A stretch of DNA of 64,000 nucleotides, from the NCBI RefSeq assembly GCF_002893625.1, contig NZ_PKMZ01000007.1:94855-158854 (forward strand), read 5' to 3'. Below the pieces are notes generated by a model. It was given only the letters and a program-made list of their open reading frames with translations. It was not told the origin of the DNA and did not search any database. Below, piece by piece: positions 25,902-33,782 of this stretch (within the stretch, counting starts at the first letter, position 1; each line of letters opens with the position of its first letter). A program made the translations under genes and the position numbers. The DNA is from Mangrovicella endophytica. GTDB taxonomy: Bacteria; Pseudomonadota; Alphaproteobacteria; Rhizobiales; Rhizobiaceae.

Positions 25902-26194
25902 CAAGCAGTCTCGCGCTGGGCGGATGCGGACGGCGTGCCGTTTCCCCGCGACTTGCCGCCGCCAGCAGGCAGCTGGCCGAAGCAGTGCGGCACGACCTCT
26001 CCATGCAGCCAGGATGTGGCGGTGGCCTCTCTCGCCCAAAGCACCTTCAGAAGCGGTGGGACCTGCTCGCCAACGAGTATGCCGAGAAGCCCGACAAGTG
26101 CGACCACTGGCGGTGCCGGCGAGCGCACGTTGATCAGGGCGTAGATGGCTCCGACCAGGAGGCCCGCGCCAAGCGACAGGACGTAGATCTTCAT
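25901..26194 (-). CDS. XapX-domain (DUF1427) small membrane protein
   Basis: This 97-residue protein begins MKIYVLSLGAGLLVGAIYAL and continues SPAPPVVALVGLLGILVGEQ, the two-helix XapX motif. A C-terminal soluble tail of about 40 residues contains Cys/His (VVPHCFGQLPAGGGKSRGNG) and is longer than in many relatives. It shares a base with the amidohydrolase start (TGATG) and lies between it and the YcaC-like gene. The function of XapX proteins is not established. Confidence 0.85.
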   Translation of the reverse strand: MKIYVLSLGAGLLVGAIYALINVRSPAPPVVALVGLLGILVGEQVPPLLKVLWAREATATSWLHGEVVPHCFGQLPAGGGKSRGNGTPSASAQRETA

Positions 26195-26316
26195 GGGAGA
26201 ACCTTCAGCTTCGATGGAGCGTGCGCCATAGCGCTAGTTCGCGGACACGTCCGGCATCGTCGCGAGGATGACCCCGGCGACGACTGCGCCGTTCTTCGAG
26301 CGTTCGGCCATTGAGG

Positions 26317-27006
26317 TTACGTTGCGGGATTCGGACCGACGGTCTTGCCGTGTCGGACCCGCTCGGCACTCTTGTGCAGCATGGTGTAGGCGTAATCGAC
26401 GCCCATGCCGTAGGCGCCCGAATGCTCCCTCACGACGTCCATGACCGCATTGTAGGTTTCTCGGCGGGCCCAGTCGCGCTGCCATTCGAGCAGCACCTGC
26501 TGCCAGGTCACCGGCACGACACCCGCCTGCACCATGCGGTCCATGGCGTATTTCTGAGCGTCGGCCGAGGTCGCGCCCGAAGCGTCGGCCACCATGTAGA
26601 TTTCGTAGTCCGTGTCGTGCATGCATGACAGAGCGAAGGTCGTGTTGCAGACCTCGGTCCAAAGGCCGGAAACGACCACTTTCTTGCGGCCTTGTGCGGC
26701 GTTCTTCGCGAGCGCGTCGCGGACGTTCTGGTCGTCCCAGGAATTCATCGAGCTACGCTCGAGGATGTCGTTCTCGGGAAATACGGCCAGGAGTTCGGGA
26801 TAGGTGTGCCCGGAGAAGGACTGCGTCTCGACCGTCGTGATCGTCGTCGGGATGCCGAAGAGCTTCGCTCCCTTGCCCAGGCCGACGACGTTGTTCTTCA
26901 GCGTCTGCCGGTCGATCGACTGGACGCCAAACGCCATCTGCGGCTGCTGATCGATGAGGAGGAGCTGGCTGTTCTGCGGCGTCAGGACTTCGAGCTTGGC
27001 ATTCAT
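26317..27006 (-). CDS. Isochorismatase-family hydrolase, YcaC-like
   Basis: This 229-residue cysteine hydrolase has Asp in QLLLIDQQPQMAFGV and nucleophile Cys in VVSGLWTEVCNTTFAL, with YcaC-type sequence around ILERSSMNSWDDQNV. The ATG at 27006 follows AGGGGACCACC. It heads the minus-strand operon ending at 20900, although a 122-bp gap separates it from xapX. A 25-codon frame in that gap (down to 26234) is not convincing. The native substrate of YcaC proteins is unknown. Confidence 0.86.
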   Translation of the reverse strand: MNAKLEVLTPQNSQLLLIDQQPQMAFGVQSIDRQTLKNNVVGLGKGAKLFGIPTTITTVETQSFSGHTYPELLAVFPENDILERSSMNSWDDQNVRDALAKNAAQGRKKVVVSGLWTEVCNTTFALSCMHDTDYEIYMVADASGATSADAQKYAMDRMVQAGVVPVTWQQVLLEWQRDWARRETYNAVMDVVREHSGAYGMGVDYAYTMLHKSAERVRHGKTVGPNPAT

Positions 27007-27120
27007 GACTGGTGGTCCCCTGCAATTGAAATCGTCTGCCCCGCATCGATGCACCTTTTGCGCGCCACGCTCTTGTCGGTTTGCCGCCGAACTTGAACGA
27101 TCCGCTCGTCTCGAAATGCC

Positions 27121-28212
27121 CTAGTTGGCGAGGCGCGCGTCCGCTGCGGCGGGACCGCACCCATGCGGGGCGGTGCGGGCATTCACGCGTCGCCATTGCC
27201 CTGGGCTCGTCCCGACGAGGTTGGAGAAGACGCGGGTGAAATAGCTCTGGTCGCCGAAGCCGCAGGCGAGCGCCACCTCCGCCAGCGATATCTCGCCCGC
27301 GAGCATCAGGCGTTTCGATGCGGCGATGCGGATCTGAGAAAGATAGCGGTGCGGCGACTGGCCGGTGCTTCGCCGAAAGGCGGCGGCGAAGTAGCTCGGC
27401 GAAAGCTTGCAGGCCTCGCTCACCTCGGTGATCGTCAGCGGTCTTGCAAAGCCGGCCTGCATCAGTTCCTTGGCCTGACGCTCCTGCCAGGGCGCAAGGC
27501 CGCTGCGCAATGGCGGCGCCTGCCTGCGTACTTGGCCGTAGCGCTCAGCGGCATGGGCGAGGAACGCCATCGCCACGTGTTCCGCCAACATCGAACCCGC
27601 CGCATCCCGCTTCAGCATCGCCGGCATGAGCAGGGCCCCGAGCGCGGACGCCACAGGGTCCCGCTTGGCCGGAGACCGCAAGAGGCCGGACGGGCGCGGC
27701 AGTCCCGCCTCGTCCGCGATCTCGTCGATGAAGGCATGAGGAATGTGGAAATGGATGGCGTCGAGGCGGCCCGTCATCGACAGGCAAGGCTCCTCGGCCA
27801 GATTGAAGGCACTCACCGCGCCCTGTGGGACGCTGCCGGAGTGGACGAGGCTCCCTGCGGCGCGGAGCTCCTGGTGCCTCAGATCGCTCATATGCAGCAC
27901 CATGCTGCAGGCTGCCTCTGGTTGAAAAATAGCGGGCTGGACACCCGGCGATACCGGCCCTTCCAGGCGCGTAAGGACGGTGACGCTGCCGCCCGGACTT
28001 CGGATCGTCAGCGTGGCGGTCGTTTCGACGCCGAGGATATCCGCAAGGCGATCTCCACTCAGCTTACGTCGGCGTCGTTCCGGTGGCGGCACCGCAGTTT
28101 CGCGCCGGCTTCCGCTGATCAGTCGCGTCGATTCGGCTCGCGCATGCGTAAGGCCGGCAGATCTATCAATATTGAAGTCATGGAAATTTGGCATGTCTGC
28201 ATGCACCGTCAT
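27121..28212 (-). CDS. AraC-family transcriptional regulator
   Basis: This 363-residue regulator has an N-terminal sensing region and a C-terminal AraC/XylS double helix-turn-helix. HTH1 is LTITEVSEACKLSPSYFAAA and HTH2 is ISLAEVALACGFGDQSYFTR, followed by the conserved GTSPGQWRR end. It lies 114 bp upstream of the YcaC-like gene on the same strand and is the likely activator of that operon. The sensing domain contains FHIPHAFIDEIADEAGL, a pattern found in AraC regulators next to YcaC/XapX operons. Confidence 0.87.
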   Translation of the reverse strand: MTVHADMPNFHDFNIDRSAGLTHARAESTRLISGSRRETAVPPPERRRRKLSGDRLADILGVETTATLTIRSPGGSVTVLTRLEGPVSPGVQPAIFQPEAACSMVLHMSDLRHQELRAAGSLVHSGSVPQGAVSAFNLAEEPCLSMTGRLDAIHFHIPHAFIDEIADEAGLPRPSGLLRSPAKRDPVASALGALLMPAMLKRDAAGSMLAEHVAMAFLAHAAERYGQVRRQAPPLRSGLAPWQERQAKELMQAGFARPLTITEVSEACKLSPSYFAAAFRRSTGQSPHRYLSQIRIAASKRLMLAGEISLAEVALACGFGDQSYFTRVFSNLVGTSPGQWRRVNARTAPHGCGPAAADARLAN

Positions 28213-28294
28213 TGAGCTGATGCATAGTGACAGGATTTCCTCTGGCCGTTTTTCTATATACTGCTTTCCGATTTATCGAGATTGCTGTTCTTAC

Positions 28295-29230
28295 CTATTC
28301 CGCTGCATGCCGATATTTTCGAGGCGAACAGCCTACGGCGCGTTTGAAGGCCGTGCTGAACGCCGCCTGGCTCGAAAACCCCGATCGGTGCGCGATCTCG
28401 GCGAGCGACAGCTTCCCTTGTACGAGCAGCCTGCGCGCTTCCCCGAGCCGCGCAGCGCTGACGAAGCCGTGCGGCGTCGATCCCGTCACGGCCTTGAACA
28501 TGCGCGCGAAGTGGAACGGGCTAAGGCACGCAACCTCGGCGAGTTCGGCGACGGTGAGTTCCCCATCGAGGTTGTCCCGGATGAACTCGATGGCGCGCCC
28601 GATCCTGCTGGCGGAGGGCAACGCCCCCGCCGCCTCTGCGCCTGGCCGCTCCGGGCTGTCGTGACCGTAGGTCTGCGAGACGCGGGCGACGAGGGCGAGC
28701 GAGGCCGTTTCCACCATCATGCGGCCGCCCGCGCTCTCGCCGCAAAGCTCGCGATGGATCGAGAAGCCGAGCTGGCGGATGAGATCGTCATCGACGTCGG
28801 CGAGGTAGCGGACTGCGTCCGCCCGGATGCACCGATCGCCGTAGAGTTCCGCCAGATGTGCGAAGCGATCAGTCGGCAGATAGATGTGCAGCACGTCCTG
28901 CAAGGCGGCCGAGATATTGATGTCGTCCTCGCCGACGCCGACCGGGCACAGCCAGACCGTTCCGGCTTCCACCGCTGTGCGCTGGCGGTGGCCGGCGCCT
29001 TTGCGGCTGACGAAGGCTCCGGGGCTGCGGCGCGTGGCGAGCGTGATCTCCATCTGCGTCGGAACGATCGCCGGCAGATTCCCCGGCGGATGGCAGCGCA
29101 GTTCCGCCGCAACACCCGACCAGCCGCGTCCCTGGGACGAGGCGACGAGACCGGCGTTCGGAAATTTGAACTCGCCGTGCGAATGCAGATCCATGTCCGG
29201 CAATGTCCAATCCATCGGCGAACGGGACAA
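28295..29230 (-). CDS. AraC-family transcriptional regulator
   Basis: This 311-residue paralogue of the preceding AraC protein has HTH segments LTVAELAEVACLSPFHFARM and LSLAEIAHRSGFSSQAAFST, ending GCSPRKYRHA. ATG 29215 (MDWTLPDM) is an alternative start. It is divergent from the histidine kinase gene at 29294 across 63 bp. Two tandem AraC genes of this type suggest duplication; the second may regulate itself, the kinase cluster or the hydrolase operon. Confidence 0.87.
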   Translation of the reverse strand: MSRSPMDWTLPDMDLHSHGEFKFPNAGLVASSQGRGWSGVAAELRCHPPGNLPAIVPTQMEITLATRRSPGAFVSRKGAGHRQRTAVEAGTVWLCPVGVGEDDINISAALQDVLHIYLPTDRFAHLAELYGDRCIRADAVRYLADVDDDLIRQLGFSIHRELCGESAGGRMMVETASLALVARVSQTYGHDSPERPGAEAAGALPSASRIGRAIEFIRDNLDGELTVAELAEVACLSPFHFARMFKAVTGSTPHGFVSAARLGEARRLLVQGKLSLAEIAHRSGFSSQAAFSTAFKRAVGCSPRKYRHAAE

Positions 29231-29293
29231 TTATACGTCCGTATCGGTGACGGGTGCGACCGGATGGCATAGGGAGGCTGATCGGGGTCGAAG

Positions 29294-30790
29294 ATGAGAC
29301 AGGTATTTTCCCGGTGGCCAAACAGCGCGCCAGAGCCGACGCGCGACGCCACCACGTCTTCGGACGATCTTCCCGCGTGGATGCTTGCCGTCCCGAAAGG
29401 AGGACGTCGGCTCGGTCTTCTTCAGGACATGCTCGTCGCATGCCTCGTGGTTCTCGTGCCAATCCTCCTCGCCGATATGATCCGGTGGGAAATGGTCGCG
29501 CGCTCGCGCGGCACGGCCACCGTCGTGGTCGCCATGACGGTCGCGGCATCGATCCTCGCCTGCATCCACGTGGTTCGGATGCGCGAGGCCTGGCGCGCCA
29601 GCGGTGAGAAGTTCACCGCGATCTTCGAACGCGCCGGCATTTCGATGTGGCGGGAGGACTGGACCGCCGCCGGCGAGGCGGTCGCGGCGTTGCGTCGAGC
29701 CGGCGTCCTGGACATTGAGGGCCACTTCGCCGATCGGCCGGAGGAATTGCGGGCGATCTGTGGACAAGTCATGATCACGGACGTGAACGCCTTCACGCTG
29801 GAGGAAACGGGAGCCCCAGACAAGTCCGCCTATCTTGGGCCGCTCGACCGCCTCCTTCCGCCGACGGACCAGACCTTCGTGCAATGGCTGGTCGCCTTCG
29901 GCCGGGGCGACCGATATTTCCGGTCAGAAGCCCATGTCACGCGGGCGGACGGGCAGGAGATGGATACCCTGTTCACGGCGATGCTGCCGCGCGATCCCGC
30001 CGGTTTCTCGGATATTCTCGTTACCTCGCTCGACATCACGGCGTTCAAGAAGCTTCAGACGCGTCTGGCAGCGGCGGAAGCCGAACTCGCCCGCGCCTCG
30101 CGCGTCACGACCGTCGGCGCGTTCAGCGCGTCGATCGCACACGAGGTCAACACGCCGCTGGCCGCGGTCGCCGCGAACGCACAAGCGGCCCTGCGCTGGT
30201 TGAAGCGGGCGGAGCCCGACGTGGCGGAGGCGGTTGCGGCCCTCGACGATGTCGTGTCCGAGGCGGTCCGCGCCCGCGACGTGGTCGCCCGCACACGCTC
30301 CTTTCTCGGCAAGGCACCCATGGACTTGATGCGGATCGACCTCGTGCGTGCCGCGCGAGACGCCAATCTCTTCGCGGAACGGGAACTCAGAGCGACCGGC
30401 GCCACGGTGCTTCTGACCGCCGATGCGGAGGTTCCGCCCGTCCTCGGCGACCTCGTCCAGATCCAGCAGGTCTTCGTCAACCTCATCGTCAATGCCGCGC
30501 AGGCGATGGCGCATTCGCCCGGCCGGCGGCACGTTTCGGTGACGGTTCGCCGCCAGGGAGACAGGGCGCACGTCACCATCGGCGATTCCGGTCCTGGCAT
30601 CGAGCCGGCGCAACGAAGCCGCATCTTCGAACCATTCCATTCGACCAAGCCCGGCGGCATGGGAATGGGCCTTGCGATCTGCCGCAACTGCATCGACGCG
30701 CATGGCGGCGACATCTGGGCCGACGACGCCCCGAACGGTGGAGCGGCGTTCCATTTCACTTTGCCCATCGCGACCGCGGCCGAAGCATGA
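29294..30790 (+). CDS. Membrane sensor histidine kinase with PAS-like domain
   Basis: This 498-residue kinase has two transmembrane helices (about residues 45-90). A PAS-like region follows (about 105-255, beginning KFTAIFERAGISMWRED and ending ILVTSLDITAFKKLQ). HisKA phosphoacceptor is His in SASIAHEVNTPLAAV, and HATPase_c carries N box NLIVNAAQAM, GDSGPGIEP and FHSTKPGGMGMGLAIC. The architecture resembles FixL/DctB-type kinases of Rhizobiales. Its stop overlaps the next response-regulator start by 4 bp, so kinase and regulators are one operon. Confidence 0.88.
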   Translation: MRQVFSRWPNSAPEPTRDATTSSDDLPAWMLAVPKGGRRLGLLQDMLVACLVVLVPILLADMIRWEMVARSRGTATVVVAMTVAASILACIHVVRMREAWRASGEKFTAIFERAGISMWREDWTAAGEAVAALRRAGVLDIEGHFADRPEELRAICGQVMITDVNAFTLEETGAPDKSAYLGPLDRLLPPTDQTFVQWLVAFGRGDRYFRSEAHVTRADGQEMDTLFTAMLPRDPAGFSDILVTSLDITAFKKLQTRLAAAEAELARASRVTTVGAFSASIAHEVNTPLAAVAANAQAALRWLKRAEPDVAEAVAALDDVVSEAVRARDVVARTRSFLGKAPMDLMRIDLVRAARDANLFAERELRATGATVLLTADAEVPPVLGDLVQIQQVFVNLIVNAAQAMAHSPGRRHVSVTVRRQGDRAHVTIGDSGPGIEPAQRSRIFEPFHSTKPGGMGMGLAICRNCIDAHGGDIWADDAPNGGAAFHFTLPIATAAEA

Positions 30791-31155
30791 GTCACCATAC
30801 GATAGCCGTCGTGGATGACGATCCGGCCATGCGGGTCGCGCTGACGCGACTGCTGCGGTCCCTCGACTACGATCCCCTGCTGTTCGACAGTGCGGAGGAC
30901 TTGCTCGCCGCCTTCGACGCCGTCAGGCCCGAATGCATCGTCACGGATGTTCAGATGCCGGGGATCAATGGCCTCGATCTCCTGCGATTGCTGAGGTTGC
31001 GCCGGCCGGACCTTCCGGTGATCCTCATTACGGCCTATCCGAGCAGTTCCAGCCGCGACCGAGCGCTTGCATCCGGGGCCCGTGCGTATCTGCCGAAACC
31101 CTTCGACGCGGACGAGTTCGAACGCTGCCTCGCCACGATATTCGCCCCGGACTGA
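30787..31155 (+). CDS. Single-domain response regulator (CheY-like)
   Basis: This 122-residue receiver domain has no output domain. Acidic pocket AVVDDDPAM, phosphoacceptor Asp in CIVTDVQMPGINGLDLL, Thr in VILITAYP and Lys in ARAYLPKPFDADEF are all present. The ATG at 30787 overlaps the kinase stop. It probably works as a phosphate sink or relay beside the FixJ-type regulator encoded next. Confidence 0.9.
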   Translation: MSHHTIAVVDDDPAMRVALTRLLRSLDYDPLLFDSAEDLLAAFDAVRPECIVTDVQMPGINGLDLLRLLRLRRPDLPVILITAYPSSSSRDRALASGARAYLPKPFDADEFERCLATIFAPD

Positions 31156-31173
31156 CATCGCTGGCGAAAGGAC

Positions 31174-31866
31174 ATGGACGAACGGTCGGACCGGACGCTA
31201 TCTGGTCTGCCGGACACAACCAAGGCTCCGGCAGATGCGGTGATGTTGCGCGGGATCGTTCATGTCGTCGACGACGATGCGTCGCTGCGTGCGGCTCTCG
31301 TCAGTCTTTGCCGCTCGGCCGGGCTGGAAGCCGTCGGACATGTGGACGCGTCCGAGCTCTTGGCCGACAGCAATCCGTCCCGCCCCGCCTGCATCCTGCT
31401 CGACGTCCGACTACGCGACCAGAACGGCCTCGACATACAGGACATGTTCCAGTCGTCCGGCAACGACGTACCAATCGTCTTTCTGACGGGCTACGGCACG
31501 ATACCGATGACCGTCCGGGCCATGCGCAAGGGTGCGGTCGAGTTCCTGGAAAAGCCGGTGGAGGACGACGAGCTTCTCGGCGCCCTCATCCGGGCGTTGG
31601 AGATCGATGCCGCCGCCACGACGGCTCGACGCGACCGCGACGTCCTCGCCGGGCGTCTGAGTTCGCTGACTGTCCGGGAGCGCGACGTCCTCGGCTATGC
31701 GATCGGTGGCTTGATGAATAAGCAGATCGCCGCAGAGCTTGGCATCTCCGAGATTACCGCCAAAGTGCACAAGCGGCACATGATGGAGAAGATGGGCGCA
31801 CGGTCGCTTGCCGATCTCATTCGCATGACGAGCCAACTCGGCATTGCTCCTGCTCGCCAGCGATGA
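31174..31866 (+). CDS. FixJ/NarL-family response regulator
   Basis: This 230-residue protein has a receiver domain (about residues 28-140: HVVDDDASL, phospho-Asp in CILLDVRLRDQNGLDI, FLTGYGTIPMTVRAMRKGAV, FLEKP) and a LuxR-type HTH (LTVRERDVLGYAIGGLMNKQ and ISEITAKVHKRHMMEKMGAR). Start ATG 31174 follows GAAAGGAC. It is the likely DNA-binding output of the kinase at 29294. FixJ-type regulators act after receiver-driven dimerisation. Confidence 0.9.
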   Translation: MDERSDRTLSGLPDTTKAPADAVMLRGIVHVVDDDASLRAALVSLCRSAGLEAVGHVDASELLADSNPSRPACILLDVRLRDQNGLDIQDMFQSSGNDVPIVFLTGYGTIPMTVRAMRKGAVEFLEKPVEDDELLGALIRALEIDAAATTARRDRDVLAGRLSSLTVRERDVLGYAIGGLMNKQIAAELGISEITAKVHKRHMMEKMGARSLADLIRMTSQLGIAPARQR

Positions 31867-31971
31867 CAGGTGACGAGATCGGTTCGGACGCTGAGAAATA
31901 ATGGCTGTGGAGCCTGCCGGACGGCTACACCCGCCCGCCCTGCCACGGCGCGGGCTGATTGAAGGTGGCAC

Positions 31972-32244
31972 ACGGGCGTTACGGTCAGCGCCGTTCTGCC
32001 GGGCCCGACCCGATCGGAGATCCTCGGAGACTACATCGACGATCAAGCCGAAGCGAACCGCATCACGCAGGAGGAAGCCGAGCAACGCTTCCTTCAGGCG
32101 CTTCGCTCGGCGACCCTGCTCAAGCGCTTCTCCACCACCGAGGCGGTCGCCAACATGATCGTCGACGCCTGCTCGCAACAGGCTTCGTCCACCAGCGGCG
32201 CCGCACTCTGGGTGGACGGCGGGATCGTCCGCTGCGTCGACTGA
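31972..32244 (+). pseudogene. C-terminal fragment of an SDR-family oxidoreductase
   Basis: An open frame without a start codon encodes TGVTVSAVLPGPTRSEILGD and, 90 residues later, ends SGAALWVDGGIVRCVD-stop. These are the end of a short-chain dehydrogenase: the post-catalytic GVTVNAVLPGPT loop and the C-terminal G-VDGG segment. The Rossmann motif and YxxxK site are missing, because a stop lies at 31960-31962 and no upstream frame continues the match. It is a 5'-deleted remnant just after the response regulator gene. Confidence 0.82.
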
Positions 32245-32584
32245 AACACAAGGTCGGCACTGCATGCAGGGGATGTTGGGGGCTGGCGACGGACGCGGCG
32301 AGCCCGGTTCTCGCTGCAGCCGCCGAGAAGAGGCATGCCCGCACTCAGGCGCGGCGAGAGATTTGGCGGATCGCCCAGACCCAGCGAGACATCATGTGCA
32401 TTCTCCGTGGTTCTGTTCGCGGCCATTTGCGGCTCGCTCATTTGCTCTGCATTCCTTGGGCAGAGGGTCCGCCCTTCGCATCATCGACGCTTCTTCTGCC
32501 GCGATCACGGAGATCCATTCGCCGATCGACGCGCGTTGGGGTTCGCGCAGGGCGTTGAGCTTGGCGGAGGCAGGGCTCCGGACG
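32245..32584. other. 340-bp region without recognisable gene
   Basis: This lies between the SDR fragment and the end of the M42 peptidase gene. Short frames are present on both strands, including a minus-strand frame from 32628 with an amphipathic middle, but no family, signal or convincing ribosome-binding site is seen. With the neighbouring fragment it looks like a degraded junction. Confidence 0.4.
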
Positions 32585-33775
32585 TCAGTCCGAAGCTGTG
32601 CCCGTGCTCGACCCTTGTGGTGCCGCATTGCCCTTCGCTGCGGGAGTGCCTTCCGCCGGCTCGGCCAGAGGCTGGCGGGTGAAGCCCGCGAGCCCGGCTG
32701 CGGTTTCCATGACGTCGCGCTCGATCTCCAGCGGTGACACCGCGTAGGCTGTCAGGAGTTCGGCGAGCGAGCGCAGCGCATGCATGTGGATGCGCTCCCA
32801 GCCATGCGAGGCGTCGACGCCGAAGGTGACGAGGGCGGTGCGCACGTCGTGCCCGGCTTCCACGGCAGAGGCGGAGTCGGATCGATAGTAGCGGAAGACA
32901 TCCTTCTGGTATCGGATGTCCTCCTCGCGACAGAGGCGTGTCAGCTTGCGGGTCAGATGGTAGTCGAAGGGGCCGGTCTGGTCCGCCATGGCGATGGTGA
33001 CGCCGAATTCCGATGAGTTCTGCCCTGGTGCGCTGGTGCCGTTGTCGACCGCCACCATCGAAGCAACCTCGGGCTTGAGGATGGAGGCCGCCCCGACTCC
33101 GACCTCCTCGGCGATGGTGAAGAGCCAGTGCATGTCGACCGGCGTCGCGGAGCCTTCGCGCTCGAGCGCCTCGATGGTCGCCAGCATCACGGCGACACCG
33201 GCCTTGTTGTCGAGATGGCGCGAGACGATGAAGCCGTTGTCGAAGAATTCCGGCTGCGGGTCGATCGCCACCGTGTCGCCGATGTCGATGCCGAGGCGCC
33301 GCACGCCCGCCGCGTCGCGGACCACCTCGTCGATCCGCAACTCCACATGCGCCCAGCCGACGGGGGCCGTGTCGACCTCCTCGTTGAAGGTGTGGCCGGA
33401 CGCCTTCAGCGGCAGGATGGTGCCGCGATAGGCGGCATTCTCCGCGAAGATCGTCGTGCGTGCGCCTTCGGCGAAGCGGGCGGACCAGGTGCCGATCGGA
33501 ACCAGCTCCAGCCGCCCGTTGTCCTTCAGGCCTTTCACCTGGGCGCCGAGCGTATCGAGATGGCTGACGACCGCGCGTGCGGCGGCGCGGCGGCTGCCCT
33601 GCCGCACGGCGCGGATGGCGCCGCGGCGTGTCAGCTCCACCTCCAGCCCGAGACGCTGCAGCTCGGTGGTGACATGGCGTACCACCGTGTCGGTGTAACC
33701 GGTGGGACTGGGGATCGCGAGCAGCGCGCGCAGTTGGTCGGCAAGGTAGCTCGTATCGATGGAATGTCGGGCCAT
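32585..33775 (-). CDS. M42-type peptidase of the NAGGN osmoprotectant system
   Basis: This 396-residue co-catalytic metallopeptidase belongs to the subfamily always found with asnO and ngg. Metal and catalytic residues appear in AVVSHLDTLGAQVKGL (His), IVSRHLDNKAGVAVML (bridging Asp), FTIAEEVGVGAASIL (Glu pair), MVAVDNGTSAPG (Asp) and VDASHGWERIHMHAL (His). The start is ATG 33775, 7 bp after ngg; a frame extending to 34033 is a shadow. The role may be turnover of N-acetylglutaminylglutamine amide or its precursor, but that is not established. Confidence 0.87.
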   Translation of the reverse strand: MARHSIDTSYLADQLRALLAIPSPTGYTDTVVRHVTTELQRLGLEVELTRRGAIRAVRQGSRRAAARAVVSHLDTLGAQVKGLKDNGRLELVPIGTWSARFAEGARTTIFAENAAYRGTILPLKASGHTFNEEVDTAPVGWAHVELRIDEVVRDAAGVRRLGIDIGDTVAIDPQPEFFDNGFIVSRHLDNKAGVAVMLATIEALEREGSATPVDMHWLFTIAEEVGVGAASILKPEVASMVAVDNGTSAPGQNSSEFGVTIAMADQTGPFDYHLTRKLTRLCREEDIRYQKDVFRYYRSDSASAVEAGHDVRTALVTFGVDASHGWERIHMHALRSLAELLTAYAVSPLEIERDVMETAAGLAGFTRQPLAEPAEGTPAAKGNAAPQGSSTGTASD

Positions 33776-33782
33776 GGTTCTG

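Noticed and set aside
26234..26311. 25-codon peptide beginning MAERSKNGAVVAG between XapX and YcaC-like genes
   Set aside because: Too short to support without a ribosome-binding site or conservation evidence.
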